Under the pieces are notes generated by a model, which saw nothing but the letters and a program-made list of their open reading frames with translations, ran no database searches and was not told the origin of the DNA. Below are positions 1-5,458 of a DNA stretch of 9,374 nucleotides, in pieces. Made by a program: the position numbers and the translations under genes. The DNA lies in the NCBI GenBank assembly GCA_031273775.1, contig JAISRF010000084.1:1-9374 (forward strand). The letters run 5' to 3'. This DNA is from Oscillospiraceae bacterium. Lineage in GTDB: Bacteria > Bacillota > Clostridia > Oscillospirales > Acutalibacteraceae. How positions within the stretch are numbered: the stretch's first letter is position 1; the number at the start of each line of letters is the position of its first letter.

Positions 1-50
1 GACGGTTCAGGGCTTTTTTGTGTCCGCGTGAAAATTCCTCTTCAGCATTT
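1..50. other. Window edge downstream of the signal peptidase gene
   Basis: These 50 bases lie behind the signal peptidase stop codon. On the minus strand an ATG overlaps that stop (ATGA) but its frame closes after about 15 codons. Another minus-strand frame stays open to the edge without any ATG, GTG or TTG. A downstream gene may begin beyond the edge, but nothing here can be called. Confidence 0.3.
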
Positions 51-935
51 TCATACCGTTAACCCTTCAAAATCAAGATCCGACCAATCAATATTGCTAA
101 AATCAATATCGTCCAGGTCAAGCCCGTCCAAGTCCAAATCGGAAAAATCCATGCCGTCCAGATCGGCAAAGTCAAGGTCAAAGCCCTCCATCGCCTTAGA
201 CAGAGTTTCCGTAAACGGGCGGGGCGCATCGGAAGCCGGTATAAAGTCCGCATCCTCAAACACGTCGGGCGGCTGGGCGAGGCGCGCGGCGAACTCCGGT
301 GAGTCGAACCGGTTCTGCTCGTTTTCCTCCCGGAGCCGCTTAACCAGCCTGTGAAGCACCCACAGGCCGCACACCGGCAGTACAATGACCAGCGCCGGAA
401 ACAGAATCCACTTGAATAGGCCGGCAAACCGCAAGCCCTCTTCGTTAGGAAACACCTCGTGTTTGAAATCAGCGACCCAATTCATGGTAAACAGCAGGCG
501 AAATTGCAGTTCATCGCGGTGAACAAGCCAATCGTCGGGCTTTTCCATATTGTCGCCCTTTGTGCGGATTGCCGGTTCGCCGGTGAGTTCATCGGTCACG
601 AATTCGTAAACCCGGTGGGTGATGAGGCTTTGCCCATTTTTGTACGTAATCACCTCGCCGACCTTGACATTCTGAAACTCAGCCCGTTTCACAATGATAA
701 TGGCATCGGTTTTAATACCCTGATTTGGGGTCACGGGATTTTCCATAGAGCCGGAAAGAATCACAATGGGCTTAATCCCGAAAACCGTGGCGTTTTCCGG
801 GTCGTTTTTGTGAATAACAGCCGCACAAACCGAATAGGCAAGAATAATGACGGCGACTGCCAGAAAGACGGAAACCGCGATATTAACTGCCCGGGCGAGC
901 GGGCTTTTTGGTTTTTTGTAGCCTTTTTTCGCCAA
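51..935 (-). CDS. Type I signal peptidase, ER/SipW-like (S26B), with acidic repeat tail
   Basis: Membrane protease that removes signal peptides from exported proteins on the outer face of the membrane. Numbered from the proposed TTG start (294 aa): basic N-terminus, membrane segment about 17-40, SGSM box with the probable nucleophile Ser63, ITHRV with His107 where bacterial-type enzymes have Lys, and a KGDN box with Asp128. A second membrane segment spans about 174-195. These boxes are the signature of the archaeal/ER/SipW branch. After the second segment come about 100 cytoplasmic residues ending in eight acidic pentapeptides, which are not part of the family core. Start choice: a GTG at 945-947 is in frame, but it overlaps the Shine-Dalgarno run GGGGAGG, so TTG at 933-935, 11 nt behind GGAGG, is preferred. 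The substrate is unknown; no pilin or TasA-like gene is visible. Function is well supported, the start less so. Confidence 0.9.
   Translation of the reverse strand: MAKKGYKKPKSPLARAVNIAVSVFLAVAVIILAYSVCAAVIHKNDPENATVFGIKPIVILSGSMENPVTPNQGIKTDAIIIVKRAEFQNVKVGEVITYKNGQSLITHRVYEFVTDELTGEPAIRTKGDNMEKPDDWLVHRDELQFRLLFTMNWVADFKHEVFPNEEGLRFAGLFKWILFPALVIVLPVCGLWVLHRLVKRLREENEQNRFDSPEFAARLAQPPDVFEDADFIPASDAPRPFTETLSKAMEGFDLDFADLDGMDFSDLDLDGLDLDDIDFSNIDWSDLDFEGLTV
60..179 (-). repeat. Eight tandem acidic pentapeptide codon units in the signal peptidase tail
   Basis: The last 42 residues of the signal peptidase consist of eight consecutive five-residue units of the form D-[LFW]-x-x-[LIMA], followed by Thr-Val and the stop. 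The DNA has a matching 15-nt period, visible on the plus strand as regularly spaced GTC/ATC triplets. The period and the central hydrophobic residue resemble the pentapeptide-repeat fold, consensus A-[DN]-L-x-x, but Asp dominates and the array is too short for a full known domain. Confidence 0.8.
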
Positions 936-956
936 ACCGGGAAACACCTCCCCGAA

Positions 957-981
957 GCGCTCCGCGGAGCGCGTTAGTGGT
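957..981 (+). repeat. Palindrome plus TTAGTGGT tail (repeat type A, copy 1)
   Basis: A perfect 16-nt palindrome, GCGCTCCGCGGAGCGC (957-972), is followed by TTAGTGGT (974-981). The same layout, CTC-YGCG-GAG and then TTAGTGGT, recurs at 5067-5089, so this looks like a dispersed repeat. Read on the minus strand it lies in the 5' untranslated region of the signal peptidase mRNA, just before the ribosome binding site, and could fold there as a hairpin. Confidence 0.55.
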
Positions 982-1009
982 GGGCAGACGGTGAATTTTC
1001 TTGTCCTTA

Positions 1010-1038
1010 ATCATAGCACAGCCTGTCCGGGAAAACAA
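1010..1038 (-). promoter_or_regulatory. Sigma-A type promoter of the signal peptidase gene
   Basis: On the minus strand TTGTTT (1033-1038) and TATGAT (1010-1015) are separated by 17 nt, a good vegetative promoter. Transcription would begin near 1003, giving an untranslated leader of about 70 nt that contains the palindrome at 957-972. Confidence 0.6.
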
Positions 1039-1039
1039 G

Positions 1040-1220
1040 AGGAAATATTTTAATCTCTGCTTACGGCCTGAAACGATTCAGCGCCGTCCTTGACTCTCCT
1101 GTATTGGCGTTAATTTTGCGCCGTACGCTCCCGCGGGACGCTCATCGTTCAGGCTGGTGTGCGGGCGCCCAATGCCCCATCACTTGGCACACGGGAAGCT
1201 TGATTCCCAAAACAAAAAGT
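1040..1220. other. Intergenic region behind the metallophosphoesterase gene
   Basis: No coding frame here looks real. It holds a 10-nt palindrome TCCCGCGGGA (1129-1138), an 8-nt palindrome GGGCGCCC (1173-1180), and a weak hairpin GGGAA-6 nt-TTCCC (1193-1208) just behind the phosphoesterase stop, which has no U-tract in that gene's direction. None is a convincing terminator. Confidence 0.3.
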
Positions 1221-2117
1221 TTACCTGGCCGCAAAATATTCATCCAGTCCCTTCGGCTCCTCCAAAAATTCCCGCATTACCGCCAGCGTCCCGTCCGACC
1301 GCGGCGCAACGCTCCATTTTATCAGGCAAATCCGCCCGTTGTCAATTTCTATGGCCGTGATACACCGCGGGTGAACCGCTGAGCCGTCGTTAAAATACAG
1401 CGATTTTCCCGGATCGGGGAAAACCGGGCGGTGTGTGTGCCCCGCAATGGTCAGCACACCGTTTTTGTTGGCAAACCGGGTCAGCTTTTGCTCTACTTTG
1501 TTCATTTTTTTATAATTTTTTGCGGCACGGGTAGGATCGCGCCCACCCATCAATTCCACCGGTTTCCACAGGTGACGCACTAAAAAGCGGTTAATCCGCC
1601 ACAACTTATCATTTGGAAAATCCGCCTGATGGCCGTGCAAAAGGAACAGTTCGCCTTTCGGTTCCTCCAGCGTAATCACCGCTGCCTCTATGGCCGGTAT
1701 TCCAGGGAACAGGGGCGTTTTCCTGTCCAGCCGTTCGTTGTACACCTGATTCAGGTTTTTCAAGTTCCATTTGGGACTACGCTTTACCATATCGTGGTTG
1801 CCGTGGAGCATCAAAAACCGGTTGGCTTCATACATCTGCCGCAGAAGCCAAAATATGTGGCTGTGCTGATTGGCAATCTCCGTAAACCGCCGGTTTTTCC
1901 ACAGCTCGTCGCCGTCCCCCAGTTCTATATAGGTAAATCCCTTTCCATCGTAATAATTCAGCGCGTGGAAAAACACCGCCTGATTATTGGCGAAGTCATC
2001 GCACCAGCTGCCGTCTCCGCGATGTGTGTCGCTCATCAGCACCAGCCGCGCGTCTGAAGCGAAATGGATCCGGCTGGCATTTTCATACGCCTCTTTTATT
2101 CTCTTTTCCGCAAACAT
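1221..2117 (-). CDS. Calcineurin-like metallophosphoesterase
   Basis: Soluble dimetal phosphoesterase of the calcineurin-like fold; substrate unknown. From the ATG at 2115-2117 it has 298 residues. All metal-ligand blocks appear in order: DTH (Asp30, His32), GDGDE (Asp68, Asp70), GNHD (Asn107, His108), HGH (His161, His163) and GHTH (His227, His229). There is no signal peptide or membrane segment, so a cytoplasmic enzyme is inferred. An upstream in-frame ATG (2148-2150) exists, but it falls within a small hairpin (2131-2144) and lacks a ribosome site. The chosen ATG follows GGGGGAG by 5 nt. The Lys/Arg-rich stretch at about 180-212 may be a cap or a nucleic-acid or lipid contact; this is a guess. 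The gene stands alone, separated from htrA by a hairpin. The LpxH-like arrangement of motifs does not prove that substrate. Confidence 0.88.
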   Translation of the reverse strand: MFAEKRIKEAYENASRIHFASDARLVLMSDTHRGDGSWCDDFANNQAVFFHALNYYDGKGFTYIELGDGDELWKNRRFTEIANQHSHIFWLLRQMYEANRFLMLHGNHDMVKRSPKWNLKNLNQVYNERLDRKTPLFPGIPAIEAAVITLEEPKGELFLLHGHQADFPNDKLWRINRFLVRHLWKPVELMGGRDPTRAAKNYKKMNKVEQKLTRFANKNGVLTIAGHTHRPVFPDPGKSLYFNDGSAVHPRCITAIEIDNGRICLIKWSVAPRSDGTLAVMREFLEEPKGLDEYFAAR

Positions 2118-2130
2118 GTGTACTCCCCCT

Positions 2131-2144
2131 GTCACTGCGGTGAC
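2131..2144 (-). promoter_or_regulatory. Small hairpin before the phosphoesterase ribosome site
   Basis: GTCAC and GTGAC form a 5-bp stem around a 4-nt loop, ending only a few bases before the GGGGGAG ribosome site. It could modulate translation, but it is short and may be chance. Confidence 0.3.
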
Positions 2145-2170
2145 ATCCATCCGTAAGTTTCAAATTCACT

Positions 2171-2176
2171 ATTATA
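2171..2176 (-). promoter_or_regulatory. Possible -10 box of the phosphoesterase gene
   Basis: A perfect TATAAT on the minus strand lies about 55 nt before the ATG at 2117. No good -35 hexamer is seen 16-18 nt upstream, so the promoter is tentative. Confidence 0.35.
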
Positions 2177-2219
2177 TTATTCGGAGTGTCCCGTTATTGT
2201 GAGAGCAAAACAGCGCAAG

Positions 2220-2256
2220 ACCCCACCTGACGGCGAGCCGCGCCGTCAGGTGGGGT
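2220..2256 (-). terminator. 16-bp perfect hairpin behind htrA
   Basis: Two perfect 16-nt arms (2220-2235 and 2241-2256) enclose a 5-nt loop about 67 nt behind the htrA stop. The stem is GC-rich and very stable. On the minus strand it is followed by CTTGCGCTGTTTT, a poor U-tract, so it may be an intrinsic terminator of reduced efficiency or an mRNA 3'-end stabiliser. Confidence 0.6.
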
Positions 2257-2289
2257 TTGAATGTGTTTGTTGCGGGGAGAAGGGGGCGG

Positions 2290-2321
2290 GAACCGGGCAG
2301 ACACGAGGCTTGTCCCTACGA
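2290..2321 (-). repeat. REP-like dispersed repeat (type B, copy 1)
   Basis: Read on the minus strand, a CGTAGGGACAAGCC block is followed by GTGTCTGCCCGG, an imperfect hairpin that begins 2 nt behind the htrA stop. The GTAGgG...TGTG...GCCC layout recurs behind rpmA (5435-5458) and pyrE (6086-6110). Repeats of this style are common between genes in clostridial genomes; that is my recollection, not a search. Confidence 0.45.
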
Positions 2322-2323
2322 TT

Positions 2324-4006
2324 TTAGGTGCTGCTTTCTCCGAGCGTTACCTTGCAATCCGCATACTGTCCGTTGCGGTAGACTGTCACAGTGACGGTTT
2401 CGCCGGGTTTGTGACGGTTTTTCTCAGAAATAAACGCGTTGTAATTTTTAACCGCGTTTCCCGCCAGCTTGGTGATAATGTCACCGCGCTTAATGCCCGA
2501 GCCGTCCGCGGGACCGCCTGAGACTACCGACTGAACCACCACGCCTGCCGGGTAACCCATGCTCCGCAGGGTTTCTTCATCGTATTGAGAGCTGATTTGA
2601 ATGCCAATATACGGCTTGGGTTGGTCTTTTTGCTCAATAATCTGGTTGCAGATTTCTACCACGGAATTCACCGGGATGGCAAAGCCCATGCCCTCAAAGC
2701 CTTCAGCCACAATCTTCACGCTGTTAATGCCGATCAACTTGCCGTTTTGGTCAACCAGCGCGCCGCCGGAATTGCCCGGGTTGATAGCCGCGTCCGTCTG
2801 AATGAGCGAATCGGAATTTTCCATCTGGATGTCGCGGTTCAGGCCGCTGATAATGCCCGCGCTCACCGAACCCATAAAATCCAGCCCGCCGGGGTTGCCC
2901 ACCGCAAAGGCGTTCTGCCCCACGACCAGGCTGTCGGAGTCGCCGATTTCAATGGCCGGAAGACCGGTTTTTTCAATTTTCAGCACCGCCAAATCCGATT
3001 CGGGGTCGTAGCCAATTACGGCGGCTTTAATGGCTGTTGTGGTGTCGCCGGGCAGGAATACCTCAATGGCACCGCCGTTCAATCCGCTCTCGATCACGTG
3101 ATAATTGGTGATGAGATAGCCGTCCGCGGTGTAGATAACGCCGCTACCTTCGCCCGTGGAGGTCTGGCTGCCGAAAATGCTCTGGGTTACGCCGGTGGTG
3201 CGGATGCCCACCACCGAAGCGGCCACTTTTTCCGCGACCGCCGCCGCCGTGGATGGCGCGGTGTCCTCAATGTTGATGGTTTTATATACCGTGTCTCCCG
3301 CAGCGGTCGAGCCGGACAGTGAATCGGCTTGCCGGACGGCGAAGAACGCGGACGCGCCACCTCCCGCAATCAGCGCGGAAACCAGCGTACAGGCAATCAG
3401 CGACCCGACCCCTACCGTGGTTTTTGTCTTTTTCGGTTTATTGAACGCCGCCTGAAACTGAGGGTTTGGCACCTCCCCTGAAATATCTCCCTGAGTGAAT
3501 CCGGGATACGGGTTCGAAACCGGCGGAGACGGGTTCAATTCGGAATGCGGAACGCAGAACGTGGAATACGCGCCGTCTTGGGCGATCGTGTTTGGCGGCG
3601 TTTGATTTTGCGCCCGCGGCGGCCCAGGCTGCATATAAAAAGGAAGCGGTGGCGCGTTCAATTCGGAATTCACGCCGTTTGGGGGAACCGTGTTTGGCGG
3701 CGTTTGTGTATTTTGTGTCTGCGCGGGTGGCGCGTGCGGCGGGGTGAAGCTGTAGTTACCGCTGGGGAAGAATCCGTGAGCGTGAGGTTTGGGCGGGGAA
3801 TTTTCACCTGACCGTTGATCGTTTACCGCTGATCGTTCCGGTTCTTTTGGTGTGGGAGCCGCCGCTATTTGGGGTTGCGGCGGCTGTTCTTGAACCGTGT
3901 TCGCGCCGGATGGGGGTAATTCAGAATTCCGAACTCCGAATTCTGAATTCTCACGCGGGGAAATGTCGTCGAAACCGCTAAAACTGAAGTTGTCTGCCAT
4001 GTTCAT
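2324..4006 (-). CDS. htrA: HtrA/DegP-family membrane-anchored serine protease with PDZ domain
   Basis: Envelope quality-control protease (S1C family) that degrades misfolded exported proteins. It has 560 residues in this order: a Pro/Asn/Gln-rich, probably disordered cytoplasmic region (1-190), a basic stop KPKKTK, one membrane helix (about 198-224), a linker, a trypsin-like domain (about 255-455), and one PDZ domain (about 464-555). The catalytic triad is complete: His303 in TNYHV, Asp338 in ESDLAVL, Ser413 in GNSGG. The N-terminus is unusually long for the family and contains repeat-derived segments (20-30, 58-67, 97-118, 132-159). Two ATGs six bases apart can serve; AAAGGA lies 4 nt before the first and 10 nt before the second. 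It is divergent from rplU and has its own promoter, which overlaps an inverted-repeat arm, suggesting regulated expression. Confidence 0.95.
   Translation of the reverse strand: MNMADNFSFSGFDDISPRENSEFGVRNSELPPSGANTVQEQPPQPQIAAAPTPKEPERSAVNDQRSGENSPPKPHAHGFFPSGNYSFTPPHAPPAQTQNTQTPPNTVPPNGVNSELNAPPLPFYMQPGPPRAQNQTPPNTIAQDGAYSTFCVPHSELNPSPPVSNPYPGFTQGDISGEVPNPQFQAAFNKPKKTKTTVGVGSLIACTLVSALIAGGGASAFFAVRQADSLSGSTAAGDTVYKTINIEDTAPSTAAAVAEKVAASVVGIRTTGVTQSIFGSQTSTGEGSGVIYTADGYLITNYHVIESGLNGGAIEVFLPGDTTTAIKAAVIGYDPESDLAVLKIEKTGLPAIEIGDSDSLVVGQNAFAVGNPGGLDFMGSVSAGIISGLNRDIQMENSDSLIQTDAAINPGNSGGALVDQNGKLIGINSVKIVAEGFEGMGFAIPVNSVVEICNQIIEQKDQPKPYIGIQISSQYDEETLRSMGYPAGVVVQSVVSGGPADGSGIKRGDIITKLAGNAVKNYNAFISEKNRHKPGETVTVTVYRNGQYADCKVTLGESST
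3530..3718 (-). repeat. Imperfect tandem duplication in the htrA N-terminal region
   Basis: Two stretches encode related Pro/Asn-rich segments (residues 97-118 and 132-159) sharing TPPNT and SELN cores. At DNA level the 18-mer CGTGTTTGGCGGCGTTTG occurs at 3587-3604 and 3689-3706, and GTTCAATTCGGAAT at 3533-3546 and 3656-3669. The left copy carries about 21 extra nt (offset 123 versus 102), read as CGGAACGCAGAACG-type sequence. Confidence 0.75.
3919..3950 (-). repeat. AT-rich palindromic repeat captured in htrA
   Basis: Twelve-nt perfect arms, AATTCAGAATTC and its complement GAATTCTGAATT, enclose an 8-nt centre, encoding the duplicated NSE(F/L) words near residues 20-30. The sequence looks like the AATTCGGAATTC-type intergenic repeats of clostridial genomes and not like ordinary coding DNA. 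Confidence 0.6.
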
Positions 4007-4017
4007 GCAATCCTTTC

Positions 4018-4038
4018 GTTATTCGAGTTTGTTATTCG
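4018..4038 (-). repeat. Short direct repeat in the htrA leader
   Basis: CGAATAAC occurs twice with a 13-nt period on the minus strand, immediately before the AAAGGA ribosome site. No function is known. Confidence 0.35.
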
Positions 4039-4075
4039 TGGTGTTTTTTTGGAGGCTGTCCCTGAGACTGTCTGC

Positions 4076-4103
4076 AGTATACCTCGAGATTGTGTCATCA
4101 CAA
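4076..4103 (-). promoter_or_regulatory. htrA promoter
   Basis: On the minus strand TTGTGA (4098-4103) and TATACT (4076-4081) are 16 nt apart; shifting the first hexamer by one gives ATTGTG with 17 nt. One arm of the 14-bp inverted repeat (4086-4099) fills nearly the whole spacer, so a protein bound there would block RNA polymerase. The leader to the first ATG would be about 65 nt. Confidence 0.55.
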
Positions 4104-4157
4104 TAAAACAAATATGAACGAAATGGTAACTTTTATGTTGCGCGATGACACAATCTC
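4086..4157. promoter_or_regulatory. Perfect 14-bp inverted repeat between htrA and rplU
   Basis: GAGATTGTGTCATC (4086-4099) and its exact reverse complement GATGACACAATCTC (4144-4157) are separated by 44 nt. Each arm reads GATGACACAATCTC toward the gene it faces: one sits between -35 and -10 of htrA, the other ends 23 nt before the -35 of rplU. The arms could be two operator sites or the ends of a small mobile repeat. Confidence 0.6.
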
Positions 4158-4180
4158 CCGTTTTACCCGGAATTTTTTTG

Positions 4181-4209
4181 TTGACAAGGCGCCCGAGCTG
4201 TGTTAAAGT
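4181..4209 (+). promoter_or_regulatory. rplU operon promoter
   Basis: A consensus TTGACA (4181-4186), a 17-nt spacer and TAAAGT (4204-4209), preceded by a T-rich stretch that could act as an UP element. Transcription would start near 4216. This is the strongest promoter in the window, as expected for ribosomal protein genes. Confidence 0.8.
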
Positions 4210-4215
4210 AATGGA

Positions 4216-4362
4216 GCCGCGTGTTGCGGGCTGGTTTGCCGCGGGGATCTTTCATCCTCCGGCAACCATGAAGCGGGGAAATCTGTCAGTTAATAATTTT
4301 TAACTGTTAACTGCTCTCTCCCGCCCGATTACAGCGAGTCTAAAATCAAGGCAGGTTATTCA
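4216..4362 (+). ncRNA. Structured L21 (rplU) mRNA leader
   Basis: The 147-nt untranslated leader of rplU folds well by eye. GGTT-GCCG-GGAT (4233-4248) pairs with ATCC-CGGC-AACC (4254-4267) around the loop CTTTC, with an internal loop and a bulge. A second stem, GCGGGG (4273-4278) with TCCCGC (4319-4324), encloses an AT hairpin CAGTTAA/TTAACTG (4287-4306). Bacillota rplU operons are known to carry an autoregulatory L21 leader at this position; membership in that family is inferred from location and the hairpin, not from a covariance search. Confidence 0.6.
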
Positions 4363-4731
4363 ATGTATTCCGTATTTGTTACCGGAGGGAAGCAGTACAA
4401 AGTTCAGCCGGGCGACGAGATTTACGTCGAAAAGCTGAACACCGCCGAGGGCGAGACCGTGACGTTTGATCAGGTGGTTGTTTTGTACGACGACAAGGTT
4501 CTCCATGTAGGCGCGCCCTATGTAAAAAACGCCAGCGTCACCGCCACGGTCGTAAAAAACGGCAAGGCCAAAAAAATCACGGTTTTCACTTACAAAGCAA
4601 AGAAAAATGAAAAGCGCAAAATGGGTCACCGCCAACCTTACACCAAGCTGCAAATTGAGTCGGTGGGAATTACAAAGCCCGCCCGCGCCAATAAAGCGGT
4701 TGCCGTAGAAGAAGCGCCCGCCGCGGAATAA
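4363..4731 (+). CDS. rplU: 50S ribosomal protein L21
   Basis: Structural protein of the large ribosomal subunit that binds 23S rRNA. It has 122 residues, slightly longer than the usual 100-105 because of an Ala/Glu-rich C-terminal tail. The family N-terminus is intact (MYSVFVTGGKQYKV), as is the rRNA-binding segment near residues 75-102 with its Lys/Arg-rich KKNEKRKMGHRQPYT block. The ATG follows AAGG-CAGG by 7 nt. It is the first gene of the rplU-prp-rpmA operon and is followed by prp after only 7 nt. Regulation through the leader by L21 is likely. Confidence 0.97.
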   Translation: MYSVFVTGGKQYKVQPGDEIYVEKLNTAEGETVTFDQVVVLYDDKVLHVGAPYVKNASVTATVVKNGKAKKITVFTYKAKKNEKRKMGHRQPYTKLQIESVGITKPARANKAVAVEEAPAAE

Positions 4732-4738
4732 CCCGATT

Positions 4739-5068
4739 ATGATTCACGCAGATTTCTTTATCAGTCGTTCGGGGCGCTTACGGGGCTTTACCGTTTGCGG
4801 GCACGCCGCCAAAAATGCCCGTGACAGGCAGGGCGAGCTCTTGTGCGCGGCGGTATCCGGCGCGGCGTACTGTGTGGCGAACACCCTTTTGAAGTTACCG
4901 GGCGTTTCGCCGAAAATTCAGGTAAGTTGCGGAAAAATGCGGTTGAGGCTTTGCCGTCAGGACGAATGGAACCCCGTGTGCGCTACGGTTTTAAAAGGTT
5001 TTTTGGCGCATACGCGGCAGTTGCGGCGGCAGTATCCGGAAAGAATTTACGTTACCGTTCACGGGTAA
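4739..5068 (+). CDS. prp: Ribosomal-processing cysteine protease Prp
   Basis: Cysteine protease (YsxB/Prp family) that removes the N-terminal extension of ribosomal protein L27. It has 109 residues, the usual size. The family hallmark GHA...CAAVS is present: His22 in CGHA and Cys36 in LLCAAVS. The loop between them is two residues longer than usual (the S. aureus enzyme has His22 and Cys34) and lacks the typical Gly-Phe/Tyr-Ala and Asp-Ile-Val words. The rest matches the small alpha/beta fold with an SGAAY helix after the Cys. It starts 7 nt behind rplU without a strong ribosome site, so translational coupling is likely. Its substrate is encoded just downstream: L27 here has a typical cleavage motif, which supports a working enzyme. 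Confidence 0.9.
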   Translation: MIHADFFISRSGRLRGFTVCGHAAKNARDRQGELLCAAVSGAAYCVANTLLKLPGVSPKIQVSCGKMRLRLCRQDEWNPVCATVLKGFLAHTRQLRRQYPERIYVTVHG

Positions 5069-5089
5069 ACTCTGCGGAGTTTTAGTGGT
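5067..5089 (+). repeat. Hairpin plus TTAGTGGT tail (repeat type A, copy 2)
   Basis: AAACTC and GAGTTT (5067-5072, 5077-5082) form a 6-bp stem around the loop TGCG, beginning within the prp stop codon and running into TTAGTGGT (5082-5089). The CTC-YGCG-GAG core and tail match the element at 957-981. Confidence 0.5.
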
Positions 5090-5149
5090 TAGTAACAAGG
5101 AATTTGTGTCGCTGATTTCAAAATAATCAACAGAAAGGGTTAGTAACAA
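5087..5149 (+). repeat. 12-nt direct repeat flanking the prp-rpmA spacer
   Basis: GGTTAGTAACAA is found at 5087-5098 and again at 5138-5149, 51 nt apart. The second copy forms the spacer between the AAAGGG ribosome site and the rpmA ATG. Confidence 0.6.
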
Positions 5150-5433
5150 TGTTAAAAATAAATCTTCAGCTTTTCGCCCATAAAAAAGGAATGGGATCCA
5201 CCAAAAACGGGCGGGACAGCTTTTCTCAGCGTTTGGGTTTAAAACGCGCCGACGGGCAGTCTGTGCTGGCCGGAAACATTTTGGTACGCCAGCGCGGCAC
5301 GCACTTCCACCCCGGCAATAATGTGGGGCGCGGCTCCGATGACACACTCTTCGCGCTGGTTGACGGCAAGGTCAAGTTTGAGCGGTTGGACAAAGACCGC
5401 AAAAAAGTCAGCGTTTACGCGGTTAACAATTGA
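5149..5433 (+). CDS. rpmA: 50S ribosomal protein L27 (with Prp-cleaved N-terminal extension)
   Basis: Large-subunit protein whose N-terminus reaches toward the peptidyl transferase centre. It has 94 residues, with the L27 core KKGMGSTKNGRDS, an RQRGT-FHPG block and a VKFER motif. It begins MLKINLQLFA followed by HKKG. In Bacillota this extension is removed by Prp after the FA pair, giving a mature protein starting HKKG; here that would be cleavage between residues 10 and 11. The ATG follows AAAGGG by 9 nt. It is co-transcribed with rplU and prp. The usual following gene obgE is absent, and a hairpin 5 nt behind the stop suggests the ribosomal operon may end here. Confidence 0.97.
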   Translation: MLKINLQLFAHKKGMGSTKNGRDSFSQRLGLKRADGQSVLAGNILVRQRGTHFHPGNNVGRGSDDTLFALVDGKVKFERLDKDRKKVSVYAVNN

Positions 5434-5434
5434 T

Positions 5435-5458
5435 TGTAGGGCGCACACTGTGCGCCCT
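5435..5458 (+). terminator. Hairpin behind rpmA (also type B repeat copy)
   Basis: Nine-bp GC-rich arms AGGGCGCAC and GTGCGCCCT (5438-5446, 5450-5458) enclose the loop ACT and are followed only by a short TTT. It may act as a partial terminator of the rplU operon. The leading TTGTAGGGCG and the CTGTGCGCCC arm match the style of the repeats behind pyrE and htrA. Confidence 0.5.

Noticed and set aside
28..354. Plus-strand Ser/Lys/Arg-rich frame opposite the signal peptidase tail
   Set aside because: It is the antisense shadow of the acidic 15-nt repeats; it has no ribosome site and no family resemblance.
2585..3322. Long plus-strand open frame opposite htrA
   Set aside because: The minus-strand frame encodes a complete protease with all catalytic residues; the plus frame has no recognisable features.
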